From Aneurinibacillus aneurinilyticus ATCC 12856 (lineage in GTDB: Bacteria > Bacillota > Bacilli > Aneurinibacillales > Aneurinibacillaceae): a DNA stretch of 64,000 nucleotides. The position numbers were made by a program, and so were the translations under genes. The notes beneath the pieces were generated by a model, which was not told where the DNA came from, searched no databases, and saw nothing but the letters and a program-made list of their open reading frames with translations. Location of the stretch: assembly GCF_000466385.1 (NCBI RefSeq), contig NZ_KE952812.1:1-64000 (forward strand), in the 5' to 3' direction. Of the stretch, positions 14,948 through 23,568 are shown piece after piece; within the stretch, counting starts at the first letter, position 1, and the number at the start of each line of letters is the position of its first letter.

Positions 14948-16072
14948 TTAATCGATAATCCCATATCCAACAATGTCTACATTCACCTTTGGTTCCAGCC
15001 GGATATTCCGGTACGCTGTTTCCCAGCGCAGCTTCTTCCATGTATCTGGATGGTAGGCCATAAGCTCTCTTCCGATACCAAAATAATCGCAGTTCGCTTT
15101 CTGGAGTTTGGTCATGAGGGCATTTGCTTGCTCGGTCAACTGTGCAGTAAGTTTCTTGCCCAAAGCCTTTTCTCTGCCCTTGCGATTTATTCTATCGCTT
15201 GGATACTCATTGATGACGGCCTTTATGTTGAGATGTATGCTTACTTTCAATGGTGTTTGATTTGTATCAATGTTCATTCGTACTTTTGCTTTTTTTGCAT
15301 TAAAGGTTACATAATCAAAGGGCGTTTCTTTCTTACTGTTTTTAACTTTTTTTGTGAAATGGGCGAATTTTTTCTTCTGATCGGCCAGCAACAGAAGAAG
15401 CGTGGAGTCGCTAGGAGATAGTGTAATGCCGCTGAATTGCTTACCGTGAAAAAGAGCCGTTCCGGCAAGTTCCACTCTTTTTTTTCCAGGCGATATTCGC
15501 AATTGGGGGAGAGCAAAATCATGACCGGAATCGAACATGTTAGAACAAATAGTTTGAATGGTGCTAGCAGGAATAGCTGTATTTTGTTCTTCTGTTTTAA
15601 TTAATTGCCAAATGTATTCATCTATTAGCGTTTCTTCTTTTGTCTTTAATTTTATTATATCCTCGGCTCTTCCATCTACTACGGCGACCCGGGCTCCAAG
15701 CTGGCTGCGCGGGTCCCGGTAAAAAATATCGAGCAACCCGTAAATATTATCCTTCGCTAATTCGTTTCCTAACAGAACGAATTGGGTTTTGGAAGCGCTG
15801 AAGGGTCCGGAGATTTTTCGTTCTATATTCCTACGCGTTTCATGTACCGTATCTCCTCTGGAAGAAACAATATCATTCGTAGGGGAGGAAGGGCCTCCAC
15901 GGGAAGAGATGGAACTGTGGATAGAAACGGTAGTCAGTAGATGATTGTTCTGTACCTTGTCTAAAGAAACCCCATATACAAGACGGGTATTCTTCAGCAG
16001 TTGCCGATCCCAGCAGCCAGTTGTTATAGAAAGTGTGCAAACAGCAATAAGGAGTAAGAGAAGTCGCTTCAT
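14948..16072 (-). CDS. Germinant receptor C subunit, Ger(x)C lipoprotein
   Basis: A 374-residue lipoprotein with lipobox T-T-G-C and the W-D-R-Q-L-L-K motif right after the Cys that marks GerC proteins. D-P-R-S-Q-L-G-A-R and a long C-terminal region with Y-P-S-D-R-I-N complete the family pattern; the length is usual. The subunit sits on the outer face of the spore inner membrane. It is the last gene of the receptor operon, overlapping gerB by four bases. Confidence 0.9.
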   Translation of the reverse strand: MKRLLLLLIAVCTLSITTGCWDRQLLKNTRLVYGVSLDKVQNNHLLTTVSIHSSISSRGGPSSPTNDIVSSRGDTVHETRRNIERKISGPFSASKTQFVLLGNELAKDNIYGLLDIFYRDPRSQLGARVAVVDGRAEDIIKLKTKEETLIDEYIWQLIKTEEQNTAIPASTIQTICSNMFDSGHDFALPQLRISPGKKRVELAGTALFHGKQFSGITLSPSDSTLLLLLADQKKKFAHFTKKVKNSKKETPFDYVTFNAKKAKVRMNIDTNQTPLKVSIHLNIKAVINEYPSDRINRKGREKALGKKLTAQLTEQANALMTKLQKANCDYFGIGRELMAYHPDTWKKLRWETAYRNIRLEPKVNVDIVGYGIID

Positions 16073-17169
16073 GATGCTGTGTCCTTTCGTTCCTTTTTCC
16101 TTAATACATGAGAGAGAAGCAAAAGTGTTAAGGGAATCGCTGCGAAAAATGCGAAGCTGGTGCGGGTAATGAAGAAAGCAAGACGATTAATAGCCAGCTG
16201 GCTATCCGGATACAAGGCAATGAATCCGCAGGCAATAGCGGCATACCAGACAGCGTTTTTATGCCGATTTTTATGGAATGCATATCCTAAGCCCTTGCTT
16301 GCCAGATATAAATAGCTGACAAAGGAAGTTACAGCGAATGTAATCCATATGGACAGAAAGAACAAATCCAGCCGTTCGATGACTGTGAAAGTAAAAGACT
16401 TCAACATGTAGAGCATTGGCTGTGGAATAACCAGAATTTCTTGCGGACTGAATACGATTAAGCATGTAAAGACAAGAAATGTAGATAGCGAAGTAGCGAT
16501 TAGGTTGGCTATGCTCATGGCTTTCAAGACGCCTTTTTCATTGTTTTCCACATAGGGAAAAATGACAAGCAGCGCCTCGAAGCCTAACATGGATAGCAAG
16601 GCTTCGCTTGATGCTTTTATAATGTTAAGCGCACCCGAGTGACCGATGGGAAGGATATATCGGATATCTATATGGGCATAGGCCATGCACGCCAAAAAAA
16701 TCAAAATGAAAGCAAAGAAGGAGATAAAAACATGAAAGCGGGCAATAATTCGTATATTCTCTCTGGCTAAATAAATCCCCGCACTCACCATGAGCAAAAT
16801 AAGCGCCCATCTAGGAGTCACATCAAAAACCCAGTTGTTAATGATATTGCTGAATAAGAGAAGAACAACACCGCCGATTCCGATGAAGTATAGCGAATAT
16901 AGCAGAGTGAAAAAAAATGCCACAGGTTTTCCGATGATTTGAGGCATGAATTCATACAAAGACAGCGTTGGAAAGCGTCGGTTGAGCGCCCAGATAAGAA
17001 AAATGCACAACTGGATAAAAAAACCGATCAGCAAAGTGGAAATCCATCCGTCACCATGTGCGATTTTTGCCACAGCAAAAGGGAGGGATAGCAAACCGAC
17101 ACCGATTTGTGTTTGAAAGATAAAAAACGTAAGCTGTCCCTGGGTAATTGTGCTATTTTTTGTTGCCAT
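16069..17169 (-). CDS. Germinant receptor B subunit (GerB/APC-type)
   Basis: A 366-residue membrane protein with about ten spans of the GerAB amino-acid-permease type. It begins I-T-Q-G-Q-L-T-F-F-I-F-Q-T-Q-I-G-V-G and contains the usual P-F-A-V-A-K and L-S-L-Y-E-F segments. In this family it holds the germinant-binding site. It overlaps the gerA gene by 17 bases and the gerC gene by 4, so the three are translated together. Confidence 0.9.
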   Translation of the reverse strand: MATKNSTITQGQLTFFIFQTQIGVGLLSLPFAVAKIAHGDGWISTLLIGFFIQLCIFLIWALNRRFPTLSLYEFMPQIIGKPVAFFFTLLYSLYFIGIGGVVLLLFSNIINNWVFDVTPRWALILLMVSAGIYLARENIRIIARFHVFISFFAFILIFLACMAYAHIDIRYILPIGHSGALNIIKASSEALLSMLGFEALLVIFPYVENNEKGVLKAMSIANLIATSLSTFLVFTCLIVFSPQEILVIPQPMLYMLKSFTFTVIERLDLFFLSIWITFAVTSFVSYLYLASKGLGYAFHKNRHKNAVWYAAIACGFIALYPDSQLAINRLAFFITRTSFAFFAAIPLTLLLLSHVLRKKERKDTAS

Positions 17170-18682
17170 TTCGTTTCCATCCTCTTGAGAACCATTCTCT
17201 TTTCAAATATTGGGGCTTAGCATCCAGTGGACGTTCATTCTGTATCCAAACTGGCAGGCGGATAAAGGCATCCTTCCAGTCTTTTATTCGTAATGGAGCA
17301 AATGGTGCAAAATAAGGTGTGCCAAATGACTCAAGCTTGCACAGGTGAATTAGAATGAGTATAATTCCGAACATAATGCCGAAAAATCCCAAGGTAGCCG
17401 CGCCTATCATTAGCGGAAAACCAAGAAGCCGTATGGCTGTACTCATCTCGGCAGAAGGCACGACAAAGGAAGAGATCGCAGTCACCGCCACTATAATAAT
17501 CATCGTGTTGGAAATAAGACTTGCCTGCACGACCGCATTTCCAATAACAAGACCGCCTACGATACCGATCGTTTGTGCAATTGGGGTAGGCAGTCGAATC
17601 GCCGCTTCACGGAGCAGTTCGAGCATAACCTGCATAATCATCGCTTCGAGAATGGGTGGGAACGGTACGTGTTGGAGCGAGCTTTTTACATTAAAAATCA
17701 AGTCGAGTGGAATCACTTCATGATGAAATGTTACAACCGCAATATAAAAGGCGGGAAGAACAATAGTAATAAAAAAGCTCAAAATCCGAACAGCTCGGAA
17801 GAAGGAGCCAATGTGCCAGCGGTCATTAAAATCGTCAGGTGACTGATAGAAAGAGAAAAAGGTAACCGGTACGATGAGAGCGGAAGGATTCCCTTCCATA
17901 ATAATGGCGGCCCGTCCCTCTATAATATTTGCCGCTGTCTTATCCGGCCGCTCCGTATTCAGTGCTTGAGGAAAGGGGGAAAACGAGTTGTCCTCAATGT
18001 AGTCCTCAATATAGCCTGGTGTTTGAATCGAATCGGCAGAAATGGATTGAAGCCTTTTCTCCACCTCTTCTATGAGTTGAGGGTTGGTCAGGCCGTGCAG
18101 ATACACGACAGCGACCCTTGTATTACTTGTTTTTCCGAGCGTTATATATTTGACGGTTAAATTAGGGTTTTTGATCCGCTTTCGTAAAAGGTAAAGGTTA
18201 GTCGACAAGCTTTCTACGAAGCCCTCGTGGGAGCCCCGGATTATTTTCTCATTTGCCGGCTCTTCAATGCTTCGGCCAAGAGCGTTGAATGCTTCGAGTA
18301 AGTAAAGGGTATCATCATGTTCTGTGAGAAAGATGCATTGTCCTTTGAGCAGCCCTGTAATCGCCTTGCTTATATCGGACGTTTTTTGGATTCCGGCTAT
18401 GTGGACGATTTCTTCAAGCTTTCCCTCACCAGCACTAAGAATAGGACGGATAATATCGTCCTGAACTTTGTCTTTGTCTACCAGTATGTCTAAAAAGAAT
18501 AGCAAGCCTTTCTTTCCATTCCATGTAAGCTCCCTGTGCATCACATCTTGCGAATGATGGAAAGCGTTTTCGATATGCGTTTTGTTCTCTTCCAGACTGA
18601 TAGAGGCTTTTATGTATTCTCTAGGAAATGCTTCATAAGGCGGTTTGGTACGTTTTTGCGTTCGGAGAAATCGTCTCCGCAT
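17153..18682 (-). CDS. Germinant receptor A subunit (GerA)
   Basis: A 509-residue protein: a soluble N-terminal half (L-L-F-F-L-D-I-L-V-D), the linker E-D-N-S-F-S-P-F-P-Q with R-P-D-K-T-A-A-N-I-I-E-G-R-A, and about five C-terminal spans with L-R-E-A-A-I-R-L-P-T-P-I-A-Q-T-I-G-I-V-G. This is the spoIVAF/GerA ion-channel subunit. The start at 18682 follows AAGGAGGGTAAAACC; in-frame codons further upstream lie in the regulatory region and are rejected. Sporulation expression is expected (SigG), but I could not find a convincing SigG promoter. Confidence 0.9.
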   Translation of the reverse strand: MRRRFLRTQKRTKPPYEAFPREYIKASISLEENKTHIENAFHHSQDVMHRELTWNGKKGLLFFLDILVDKDKVQDDIIRPILSAGEGKLEEIVHIAGIQKTSDISKAITGLLKGQCIFLTEHDDTLYLLEAFNALGRSIEEPANEKIIRGSHEGFVESLSTNLYLLRKRIKNPNLTVKYITLGKTSNTRVAVVYLHGLTNPQLIEEVEKRLQSISADSIQTPGYIEDYIEDNSFSPFPQALNTERPDKTAANIIEGRAAIIMEGNPSALIVPVTFFSFYQSPDDFNDRWHIGSFFRAVRILSFFITIVLPAFYIAVVTFHHEVIPLDLIFNVKSSLQHVPFPPILEAMIMQVMLELLREAAIRLPTPIAQTIGIVGGLVIGNAVVQASLISNTMIIIVAVTAISSFVVPSAEMSTAIRLLGFPLMIGAATLGFFGIMFGIILILIHLCKLESFGTPYFAPFAPLRIKDWKDAFIRLPVWIQNERPLDAKPQYLKREWFSRGWKRNGNKK

Positions 18683-18754
18683 GGTTTTACCCTCCTTAAT
18701 TAAACTATTATGTATAGCTTGCTCTTTTTGGAGCGTTTTGATGTATTTTCTTTG

Positions 18755-18783
18755 TTTACAACTCATACCTAAAGGGGTATGAT
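18755..18783 (+). promoter_or_regulatory. Promoter with CsoR/CstR-type operator in its spacer
   Basis: TTTACA (18755-18760) and TATGAT (18778-18783) are 17 bp apart. Inside lies CATACCTAAAGGGGTATG (18764-18781), an inverted repeat of the ATACC-N4/5-GGTAT type bound by CsoR, RcnR and CstR proteins. The gene behind it encodes such a repressor, so autorepression by blocking RNA polymerase is likely. Confidence 0.7.
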
Positions 18784-18818
18784 ATACTATATAGCTTATT
18801 AGGTCGAGGTGATAATAA

Positions 18819-19079
18819 ATGGAGTATAACGATGCCGTAAAAAACCGTCTTCGCCGTATTGAGGGACAGATTCGCGGAGTGCTGAGTATGATGGAACAGG
18901 AAAAAGACTGCCGGGATGTAGTTACTCAACTGACTGCCGTGCGCTCCGCCGTCGACCGTGCTATTGGATTGGTTGTGGCGAACAATATGGAAGCGTGCAT
19001 CCGCATGGAGATTGAAAAAGGCAACAGCCCGGATCATGTAATTAAAGAAGCAGTGGACTTGCTTGTCAAAAGTCGCTAG
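18819..19079 (+). CDS. CstR-like persulfide-sensing repressor (CsoR family)
   Basis: An 86-residue all-helical DUF156/CsoR protein (N-R-L-R-R-I-E-G-Q-I-R-G near the start). It has Cys31 (K-D-C-R-D) and Cys60 (M-E-A-C-I). The copper-ligand His of CsoR, four residues before the second Cys, is Asn56 here. A C-C pair without this His is the mark of CstR, which forms a disulfide or polysulfide bridge when reactive sulfur rises. The C-terminal E-A-V-D-L-L-V-K-S-R also resembles staphylococcal CstR. No sulfur-oxidation gene follows; a terminator lies directly downstream, so its targets other than itself are elsewhere. Ribosome site GAGGTGATAATAA. Confidence 0.8.
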   Translation: MEYNDAVKNRLRRIEGQIRGVLSMMEQEKDCRDVVTQLTAVRSAVDRAIGLVVANNMEACIRMEIEKGNSPDHVIKEAVDLLVKSR

Positions 19080-19085
19080 TATACG

Positions 19086-19113
19086 AAAACAGCACCATGC
19101 GTGCTGTTTTTTT
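19086..19113 (+). terminator. Terminator between convergent genes
   Basis: AAAACAGCAC pairs with GTGCTGTTTT across a five-base loop, followed by TTT. Confidence 0.8.
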
Positions 19114-19134
19114 GTGTATGGCTATATATTTCAG

Positions 19135-19581
19135 TTAATCCAGTGACTCTTCAGAGCGTACAAAGATACCATGACGCAAGAGGAGGGCGGCAGTAACACC
19201 AGTGCCTTCTCGTTTTGTTTTGGAGAAGGTCCCATCGTATACGAGCGCGCTCCCGCATGAAGGGCTTCGTTCTTTGAGGATAGCCTCTTCAGCCCCGGCT
19301 GCCTGTGCCATACGCAATGCCTGCCGGGCACCTTGCAGGAATTGTTCCGTTACATCGTTGCCTTGATTATCAATAACCTTCGCCGTACCGTCAAGCACAT
19401 CGAAACCGTCTCCATTGACGATTTCCGCCGGATTACGCGGAGTAGGAAGACCGCCTAGCTGTTCGGGGCAGACAGGTATGGCCTTACCGTCCTTAACGAG
19501 TTGTTCGATTTCATCCACCTTGTTGTCTTTTTGATCGTATCGACATTCACATCCCATTAGACATGCGCTTACGATTTTCAC
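19135..19581 (-). CDS. DUF523 (TudS-like) iron-sulfur protein
   Basis: A 148-residue protein. Three conserved Cys sites are present: S-A-C-L-M-G-C near the start, V-C-P-E-Q-L-G-G-L-P-T-P-R at about 50, and E-R-S-P-S-C-G at about 115. In TudS, a member of DUF523, such Cys hold a [4Fe-4S] cluster used to remove sulfur from thiouracil. A GTG start at 19581 is chosen since it follows AAGGAGCTGAAGTAT and the family begins K-I-V-S-A-C-L. It faces the CstR-like gene convergently; both relate to sulfur chemistry. Confidence 0.8.
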   Translation of the reverse strand: MKIVSACLMGCECRYDQKDNKVDEIEQLVKDGKAIPVCPEQLGGLPTPRNPAEIVNGDGFDVLDGTAKVIDNQGNDVTEQFLQGARQALRMAQAAGAEEAILKERSPSCGSALVYDGTFSKTKREGTGVTAALLLRHGIFVRSEESLD

Positions 19582-19720
19582 ATACTTCAGCTCCTTCTGC
19601 ATTCTATTACAAGTATACACCGACAAAAAACAGGAGCAAAATGAAGGTTGAAAAAGGATATGCCGCCCCTTTTTTGACATGAACGCAGGATGTATCAATA
19701 CAAGTGAAGGAGGAAGAGCT

Positions 19721-19878
19721 ATGCGTTATCATTACTGTCCGAAATGCAGGGGCGTACTACAGGCGTCCGATGATTTGACGGATGTTGGTTTTTTACGTTT
19801 GAAGATATATCCGAATTGGCTTTTCCTACTGATGAGATTGTCATTCGCCCATTAAAAGAGGACGGTTTATTAAAATAA
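19721..19878 (+). CDS. Tiny zinc-binding-like protein with apparent -1 frameshift
   Basis: The zero frame begins M-R-Y-H-Y-C-P-K-C-R-G-V-L-Q-A-S-D-D and stops at 19855 after 44 codons, ending in an unlikely hydrophobic tail. At 19789-19795 the heptamer T TTT TTA lies in the right phase for a -1 shift. The -1 frame continues F-F-T-F-E-D-I-S-E-L-A-F-P-T-D-E-I-V-I-R and ends at 19878, giving a natural-looking 52-residue acidic protein. Only one C-P-K-C knuckle is present, so any zinc site would need a partner. A strong ribosome site (AAGGAGG, 7 bp spacing) shows translation begins here. Programmed shift, pseudogene or a sequencing deletion in the T-run are all possible. Coordinates cover the shifted product. 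Confidence 0.5.
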
Positions 19879-20019
19879 TAAAAAGTAGGATAAGGCGGTT
19901 GAAGCTTGATAGAACAATCTTGGCAAGAGTAGAATAACGGGCACCTTCTTTTACAAACCGTGCTATACTTTAACGAAAGAAGCCAGATGTTTTGCGTAAA
20001 GAAAGGATGAACGAGATAG

Positions 20020-21177
20020 ATGCAGCATTTACTCAATTCGCGGGTACGCGATATTCAGATTTCAGGAATTCGTAAGTTTTTTAACCTTGTTCAGCAGTAT
20101 GACGACGCTATTTCATTAACAATTGGACAGCCCGATTTTGCCACACCTGAACATATTAAGGCTGCGGGCAAGCAGGCGATTGACCAAAACCGGACGACGT
20201 ATACACCGAACGCTGGCTTACAGGCTTTGAGAGAAGCAGCAAGCACATTCGTGGCGCAAAAATACGGGTTGTGTTACGATGCGGCCTCGGAAGTGATCGT
20301 GACCAACGGAGCGAGCGAAGCGATCGATATTGCATTTCGCACGATTCTTGAAGAAGGTAGTGAAGTGATCTTGCCGGGGCCGGTATATCCAGGATATGAA
20401 CCGATTATTCGCTTGTGTGGCGCAGTACCAGTCTATGTGGATACGCGTCATACTGATTTTAAAATGACGGCAGCGCTTATAGGTGAAAAAATAACGGAGC
20501 ATACACGTTGTGTAATTTTGCCGTACCCGTCGAATCCGACTGGCTGTACACTTGAGCAAAAGGGTATTGAAGAGATAGCTGAATTATTGGCAGGCAAAGA
20601 GATTTTTATCATTTCGGACGAAATTTACAGCGAGCTGATTTATGGCGAAACACACCGTTCTATCGCGACGCTTTCTACCATGAGAGAGCAAACAATTGTT
20701 ATCAATGGACTGTCTAAATCGCATTCCATGACCGGCTGGCGTATCGGATTTACGTTCGCACCAGCCTACATAACTGAACAGATGGTGAAAGTCCATCAGT
20801 ATAACGCAACGTGTGCGAGTTCTATTAGCCAGTATGCGGCACTTACGGCGCTCACAGAAGGGATTAACGATGCACAAGCGATGAAGGACGAATATGATAA
20901 ACGGCGCGTGTACGTATATGAACGGCTTACAAAGATGGGGCTCGAGGTAGTGAAACCGGACGGGGCCTTCTATATTTTTCCGTCTATTAAGAAATTCGGT
21001 TTATCTTCTTTTGATTTTGCATTGCGTTTGCTTGAAGAACAGCGAGTGGCGGTCGTGCCGGGCGATGCATTCTCTTCCTATGGAGAAGGGTACATTAGAA
21101 TTTCTTATGCTTATGCAATGGACGTTCTGGAAGAAGGGCTTGATCGTTTAGAAGCATTTCTTGTACTGAATAAGTGA
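20020..21177 (+). CDS. PLP-dependent aminotransferase (PatA/aspartate-type class I)
   Basis: A 385-residue fold-type I enzyme. It shows S-L-T-I-G-Q-P-D-F near the start, N-P-T-G (about 169), S-D-E-I-Y-S-E-L, and the PLP-lysine motif S-K-S-H-S-M-T-G-W-R-I-G (about 230). A C-terminal Y-I-R-I-S-Y-A carries the substrate-carboxylate Arg. It resembles PatA, which works on N-acetyl-LL-diaminopimelate in lysine synthesis. The exact amino donor cannot be told. Single gene ahead of a convergent antiporter; ribosome site AAAGGATGAACGAGAT. Confidence 0.85.
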   Translation: MQHLLNSRVRDIQISGIRKFFNLVQQYDDAISLTIGQPDFATPEHIKAAGKQAIDQNRTTYTPNAGLQALREAASTFVAQKYGLCYDAASEVIVTNGASEAIDIAFRTILEEGSEVILPGPVYPGYEPIIRLCGAVPVYVDTRHTDFKMTAALIGEKITEHTRCVILPYPSNPTGCTLEQKGIEEIAELLAGKEIFIISDEIYSELIYGETHRSIATLSTMREQTIVINGLSKSHSMTGWRIGFTFAPAYITEQMVKVHQYNATCASSISQYAALTALTEGINDAQAMKDEYDKRRVYVYERLTKMGLEVVKPDGAFYIFPSIKKFGLSSFDFALRLLEEQRVAVVPGDAFSSYGEGYIRISYAYAMDVLEEGLDRLEAFLVLNK

Positions 21178-21218
21178 GGCGGAAAAGGATTCAGGCAAAC
21201 CGGCTCAGAAAAAAGAAG

Positions 21219-21249
21219 AAGCCTCCTTATTCCAGAGGGAGGCTTTGTT
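21219..21249 (+). terminator. Bidirectional terminator
   Basis: AAGCCTCC pairs with GGAGGCTT, with T-rich flank on the plus side and TTCTTC on the minus side. It overlaps the 3' end of the antiporter gene and closes both convergent genes. Confidence 0.8.
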
Positions 21250-22639
21250 TGTTTTCTTGCTTTTTGGCTATGCCGATTCCGGTAAATCCAAGAAAGATAG
21301 TAAGGATCGGGCACAATAGACAGAAAAACGCAAATGGTAAGTATTCGATTGTCGGAACACCGAGCACTTCGGAGAGAAATACGCCGCATACGCTCCAAGG
21401 AACAAGCGGATTAACTACCGTGCCTGCGTCTTCGAGTACACGGGCCATGTTTTTGCGTTCAAGTCCCAGTTTTTCATATTGTTGTACGAAAGCATTTCCG
21501 GGTAAAACAATGGACAAATATTGTTCCCCAAGCAGTACGTTAATGCCGATAGAAGAAAGTGCAGTAGATGCGATAAGGCGACCCCGCGTTGCAATAAACC
21601 GATGGACCATCTCCATGAGTCTGTTAATAATCCCCAGGCGATACAGCAATCCGCCCATGCTAAGCGCCAGAAAGATAAGCGAGACAGAGAACATCATGCT
21701 CTGCATACCGCCTCGTGTAAGCAATGAATCGACTGCTTTGATGCCAGTCTCGGAGACGAAGCCATTTTGAATAATAGTAGCCATCTGCCCAGCGGTTATA
21801 ACGGGATTTAACCAGAATGCAATTGCTATACCTGATAGAATTCCCGCTATTAAGGTCGGTACGGCCGGAACACGGAGCATAGCCAGAATAAACAGCAGAA
21901 CAGGTGGAATAAGAGCTGCCGGATGGATAATGGCATGCTGTTCTAACGCCTGGCGAAGGCCTTCTACCTGAGCAGCCGAGTCAGATACTGCGCTTCCGTT
22001 GCCGATGAGAAGAAATAACACAAGAGAAATCAAAAGCGCAGGTACGGTTGTCCAAAGAAGATGACGAATATGTGTAAATAAATCTATTCGTGCTAATGTT
22101 GGTGCTAGATTGGTCGTATCGGATAGCGGTGACATTTTATCACCGAAGAATGCTCCTGATATGACCGCACCGGCCACCCATGCTGGATTGATATCCATAA
22201 CTGTTCCCATGCCCATAAGCGCGACCCCGATCGTGGCGACTGTAGTGAGCGAGCTGCCGATACATGTTCCGACGATGGCGGAGATAACGAGCGCAGCAGG
22301 AAGAAAATAATGGGCGGATAGAACATAAAAGCCATATACCATCATAGTTGGTACAGTACCGCTAGCCATCCATACGCCAATAAGCGTCCCGATAAGTAAA
22401 AAGATTAAGATTGGCACGAGCCCCGGTTTCACACCGTCGACAATTCCCTGCTCCATCGTCTTCCAGTTCGCTTTCTTAAGAAAGCCGATGATAATTAATA
22501 GGAATATACAGAGAAGGAGAGGAACATGTGGGGGTGTCTGCAGCTTAATAATAAATGAACCAATAAGGCCGAGCAGCAGTAGTGTGAGTAGCAACGCCTG
22601 CGTTTTTGTGAAAAAATGCTCAGTTGTGTCCTCTTGCAC
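21227..22639 (-). CDS. nhaC: NhaC-family Na+/H+ antiporter
   Basis: A 470-residue membrane protein with about 11-12 spans. Family features include S-G-A-F-F-G-D-K-M-S-P-L-S-D-T-T-N-L-A-P, A-I-V-G-T-C-I-G-S-S-L-T-T and N-P-L-V-P-W-S-V-C-G. NhaC proteins exchange sodium, or malate with sodium, for protons. The start is taken as GTG at 22639 (V-Q-E-D-T-T-E), seven bases after GGAGGG; an in-frame TTG at 22654 overlaps that site and is less likely. Confidence 0.85.
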   Translation of the reverse strand: MQEDTTEHFFTKTQALLLTLLLLGLIGSFIIKLQTPPHVPLLLCIFLLIIIGFLKKANWKTMEQGIVDGVKPGLVPILIFLLIGTLIGVWMASGTVPTMMVYGFYVLSAHYFLPAALVISAIVGTCIGSSLTTVATIGVALMGMGTVMDINPAWVAGAVISGAFFGDKMSPLSDTTNLAPTLARIDLFTHIRHLLWTTVPALLISLVLFLLIGNGSAVSDSAAQVEGLRQALEQHAIIHPAALIPPVLLFILAMLRVPAVPTLIAGILSGIAIAFWLNPVITAGQMATIIQNGFVSETGIKAVDSLLTRGGMQSMMFSVSLIFLALSMGGLLYRLGIINRLMEMVHRFIATRGRLIASTALSSIGINVLLGEQYLSIVLPGNAFVQQYEKLGLERKNMARVLEDAGTVVNPLVPWSVCGVFLSEVLGVPTIEYLPFAFFCLLCPILTIFLGFTGIGIAKKQENKQSLPLE

Positions 22640-22823
22640 GTAAAATCCCTCCAATACTAATTTATTGCTTAAACGCTTGTTCGCTTTTTTGTGCTAAAGC
22701 AACCTAATTAAGAATACAAGATTAATAGTTTGTTTGTAAAGTATTGTTTGTTTTTGCACAATTAAAAAGTACGCTATAATGGACGAAGATCAAAAGCCAA
22801 ACAATGTAAATGGGGATGAGAGT

Positions 22824-23480
22824 ATGGAACATAATGCGGTGCAGTGGGATGTGAAGAATCAGCAGTTGCTGTCCGAAGTCTGTCGGTGCTGTCCCGATTC
22901 ACACTTTGAGCGGCGTTCGAAAGAACTGCCCCATATCGGCTGCTGTGCATATGAACCGGTGTTTACTTTATTTGAGGTATATAAAATGATTGCAGCAGAA
23001 AAGACGGAATTCTTTTTAGAGGTGCTGTACCGCAATCCGCGTAATACAATCCACGATTACGAAATTGTGGCAGGCGCATTCATTCACCCGCTATTTTATC
23101 AACGGGATTCTACATCATTGGAATCTCCGGCAGAGCGGTATGACAAGCTGCGTCAATCGCCACATACTGTATATAAGGCAGTGGATGAACGATTAGCATA
23201 TGCAGTTTGCCAATTCTTCATCGACGGTAAAGGATGCGGACTTAACGCCAGCTTTAAAACAAGCATATGCCGTTCTTTTATATGCGGGGCGATTGAAGAG
23301 AAGCTTTCAGGAGATGAACGGGAGTGGTTAGGCAAGAGACAGCGAGCCATTCGTGATGAAGCAGAACCGTTTCATCGCAAGTACAAGACCGTTTTTCATG
23401 AAAGAGGATGGACGCTTCCGAACAATATTGAAGAAATCATTGTCTATTTTGAGCAGCTGAGCAGAAAACAAGCGGAGTAA
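22824..23480 (+). CDS. Cys-rich protein, YkgJ-like metal-binding candidate
   Basis: A 218-residue protein with nine Cys: 20, 22, 23 (E-V-C-R-C-C), 40, 41 (I-G-C-C), then 129, 138, 149 and 154 (V-C-Q-F-F-I-D-G-K-G-C, S-I-C-R-S-F-I-C). The order resembles the YkgJ/UPF0153 proteins, in which a Cys cluster near the start pairs with a later C-R-x-F-x-C. That family is predicted to bind zinc or iron-sulfur. The start at 22824 follows GGGGATGAGAGT; an earlier in-frame ATG at 22779 has no ribosome site. No partner is adjacent. I cannot assign a function. Confidence 0.55.
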   Translation: MEHNAVQWDVKNQQLLSEVCRCCPDSHFERRSKELPHIGCCAYEPVFTLFEVYKMIAAEKTEFFLEVLYRNPRNTIHDYEIVAGAFIHPLFYQRDSTSLESPAERYDKLRQSPHTVYKAVDERLAYAVCQFFIDGKGCGLNASFKTSICRSFICGAIEEKLSGDEREWLGKRQRAIRDEAEPFHRKYKTVFHERGWTLPNNIEEIIVYFEQLSRKQAE

Positions 23481-23496
23481 AGCTGGAGAGACTGAT

Positions 23497-23533
23497 TAAA
23501 AAACCCTTCCCTTGTTTATACGGAAGGGAAGGG
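23497..23533 (-). terminator. Terminator of the NlpC/P60 gene
   Basis: CCCTTCCC (23504-23511) pairs with GGGAAGGG (23525-23532). Read on the minus strand it is followed by TTTTTT. Confidence 0.75.
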
Positions 23534-23568
23534 GCCATTGTGATATGATGATTGGTAATAGGCAATGT

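Noticed and set aside
17355-17842. Plus-strand open frames opposite gerA
   Set aside because: They are low-complexity shadows of the germination gene without ribosome sites.
18683-18766. Upstream extension of the GerA subunit
   Set aside because: It would run through the regulatory region; AAGGAGGGTAAAACC places the start at 18682.
21174-21770. Plus-strand open frame of 198 codons
   Set aside because: It is antisense to nhaC and crosses a terminator; composition is not protein-like.
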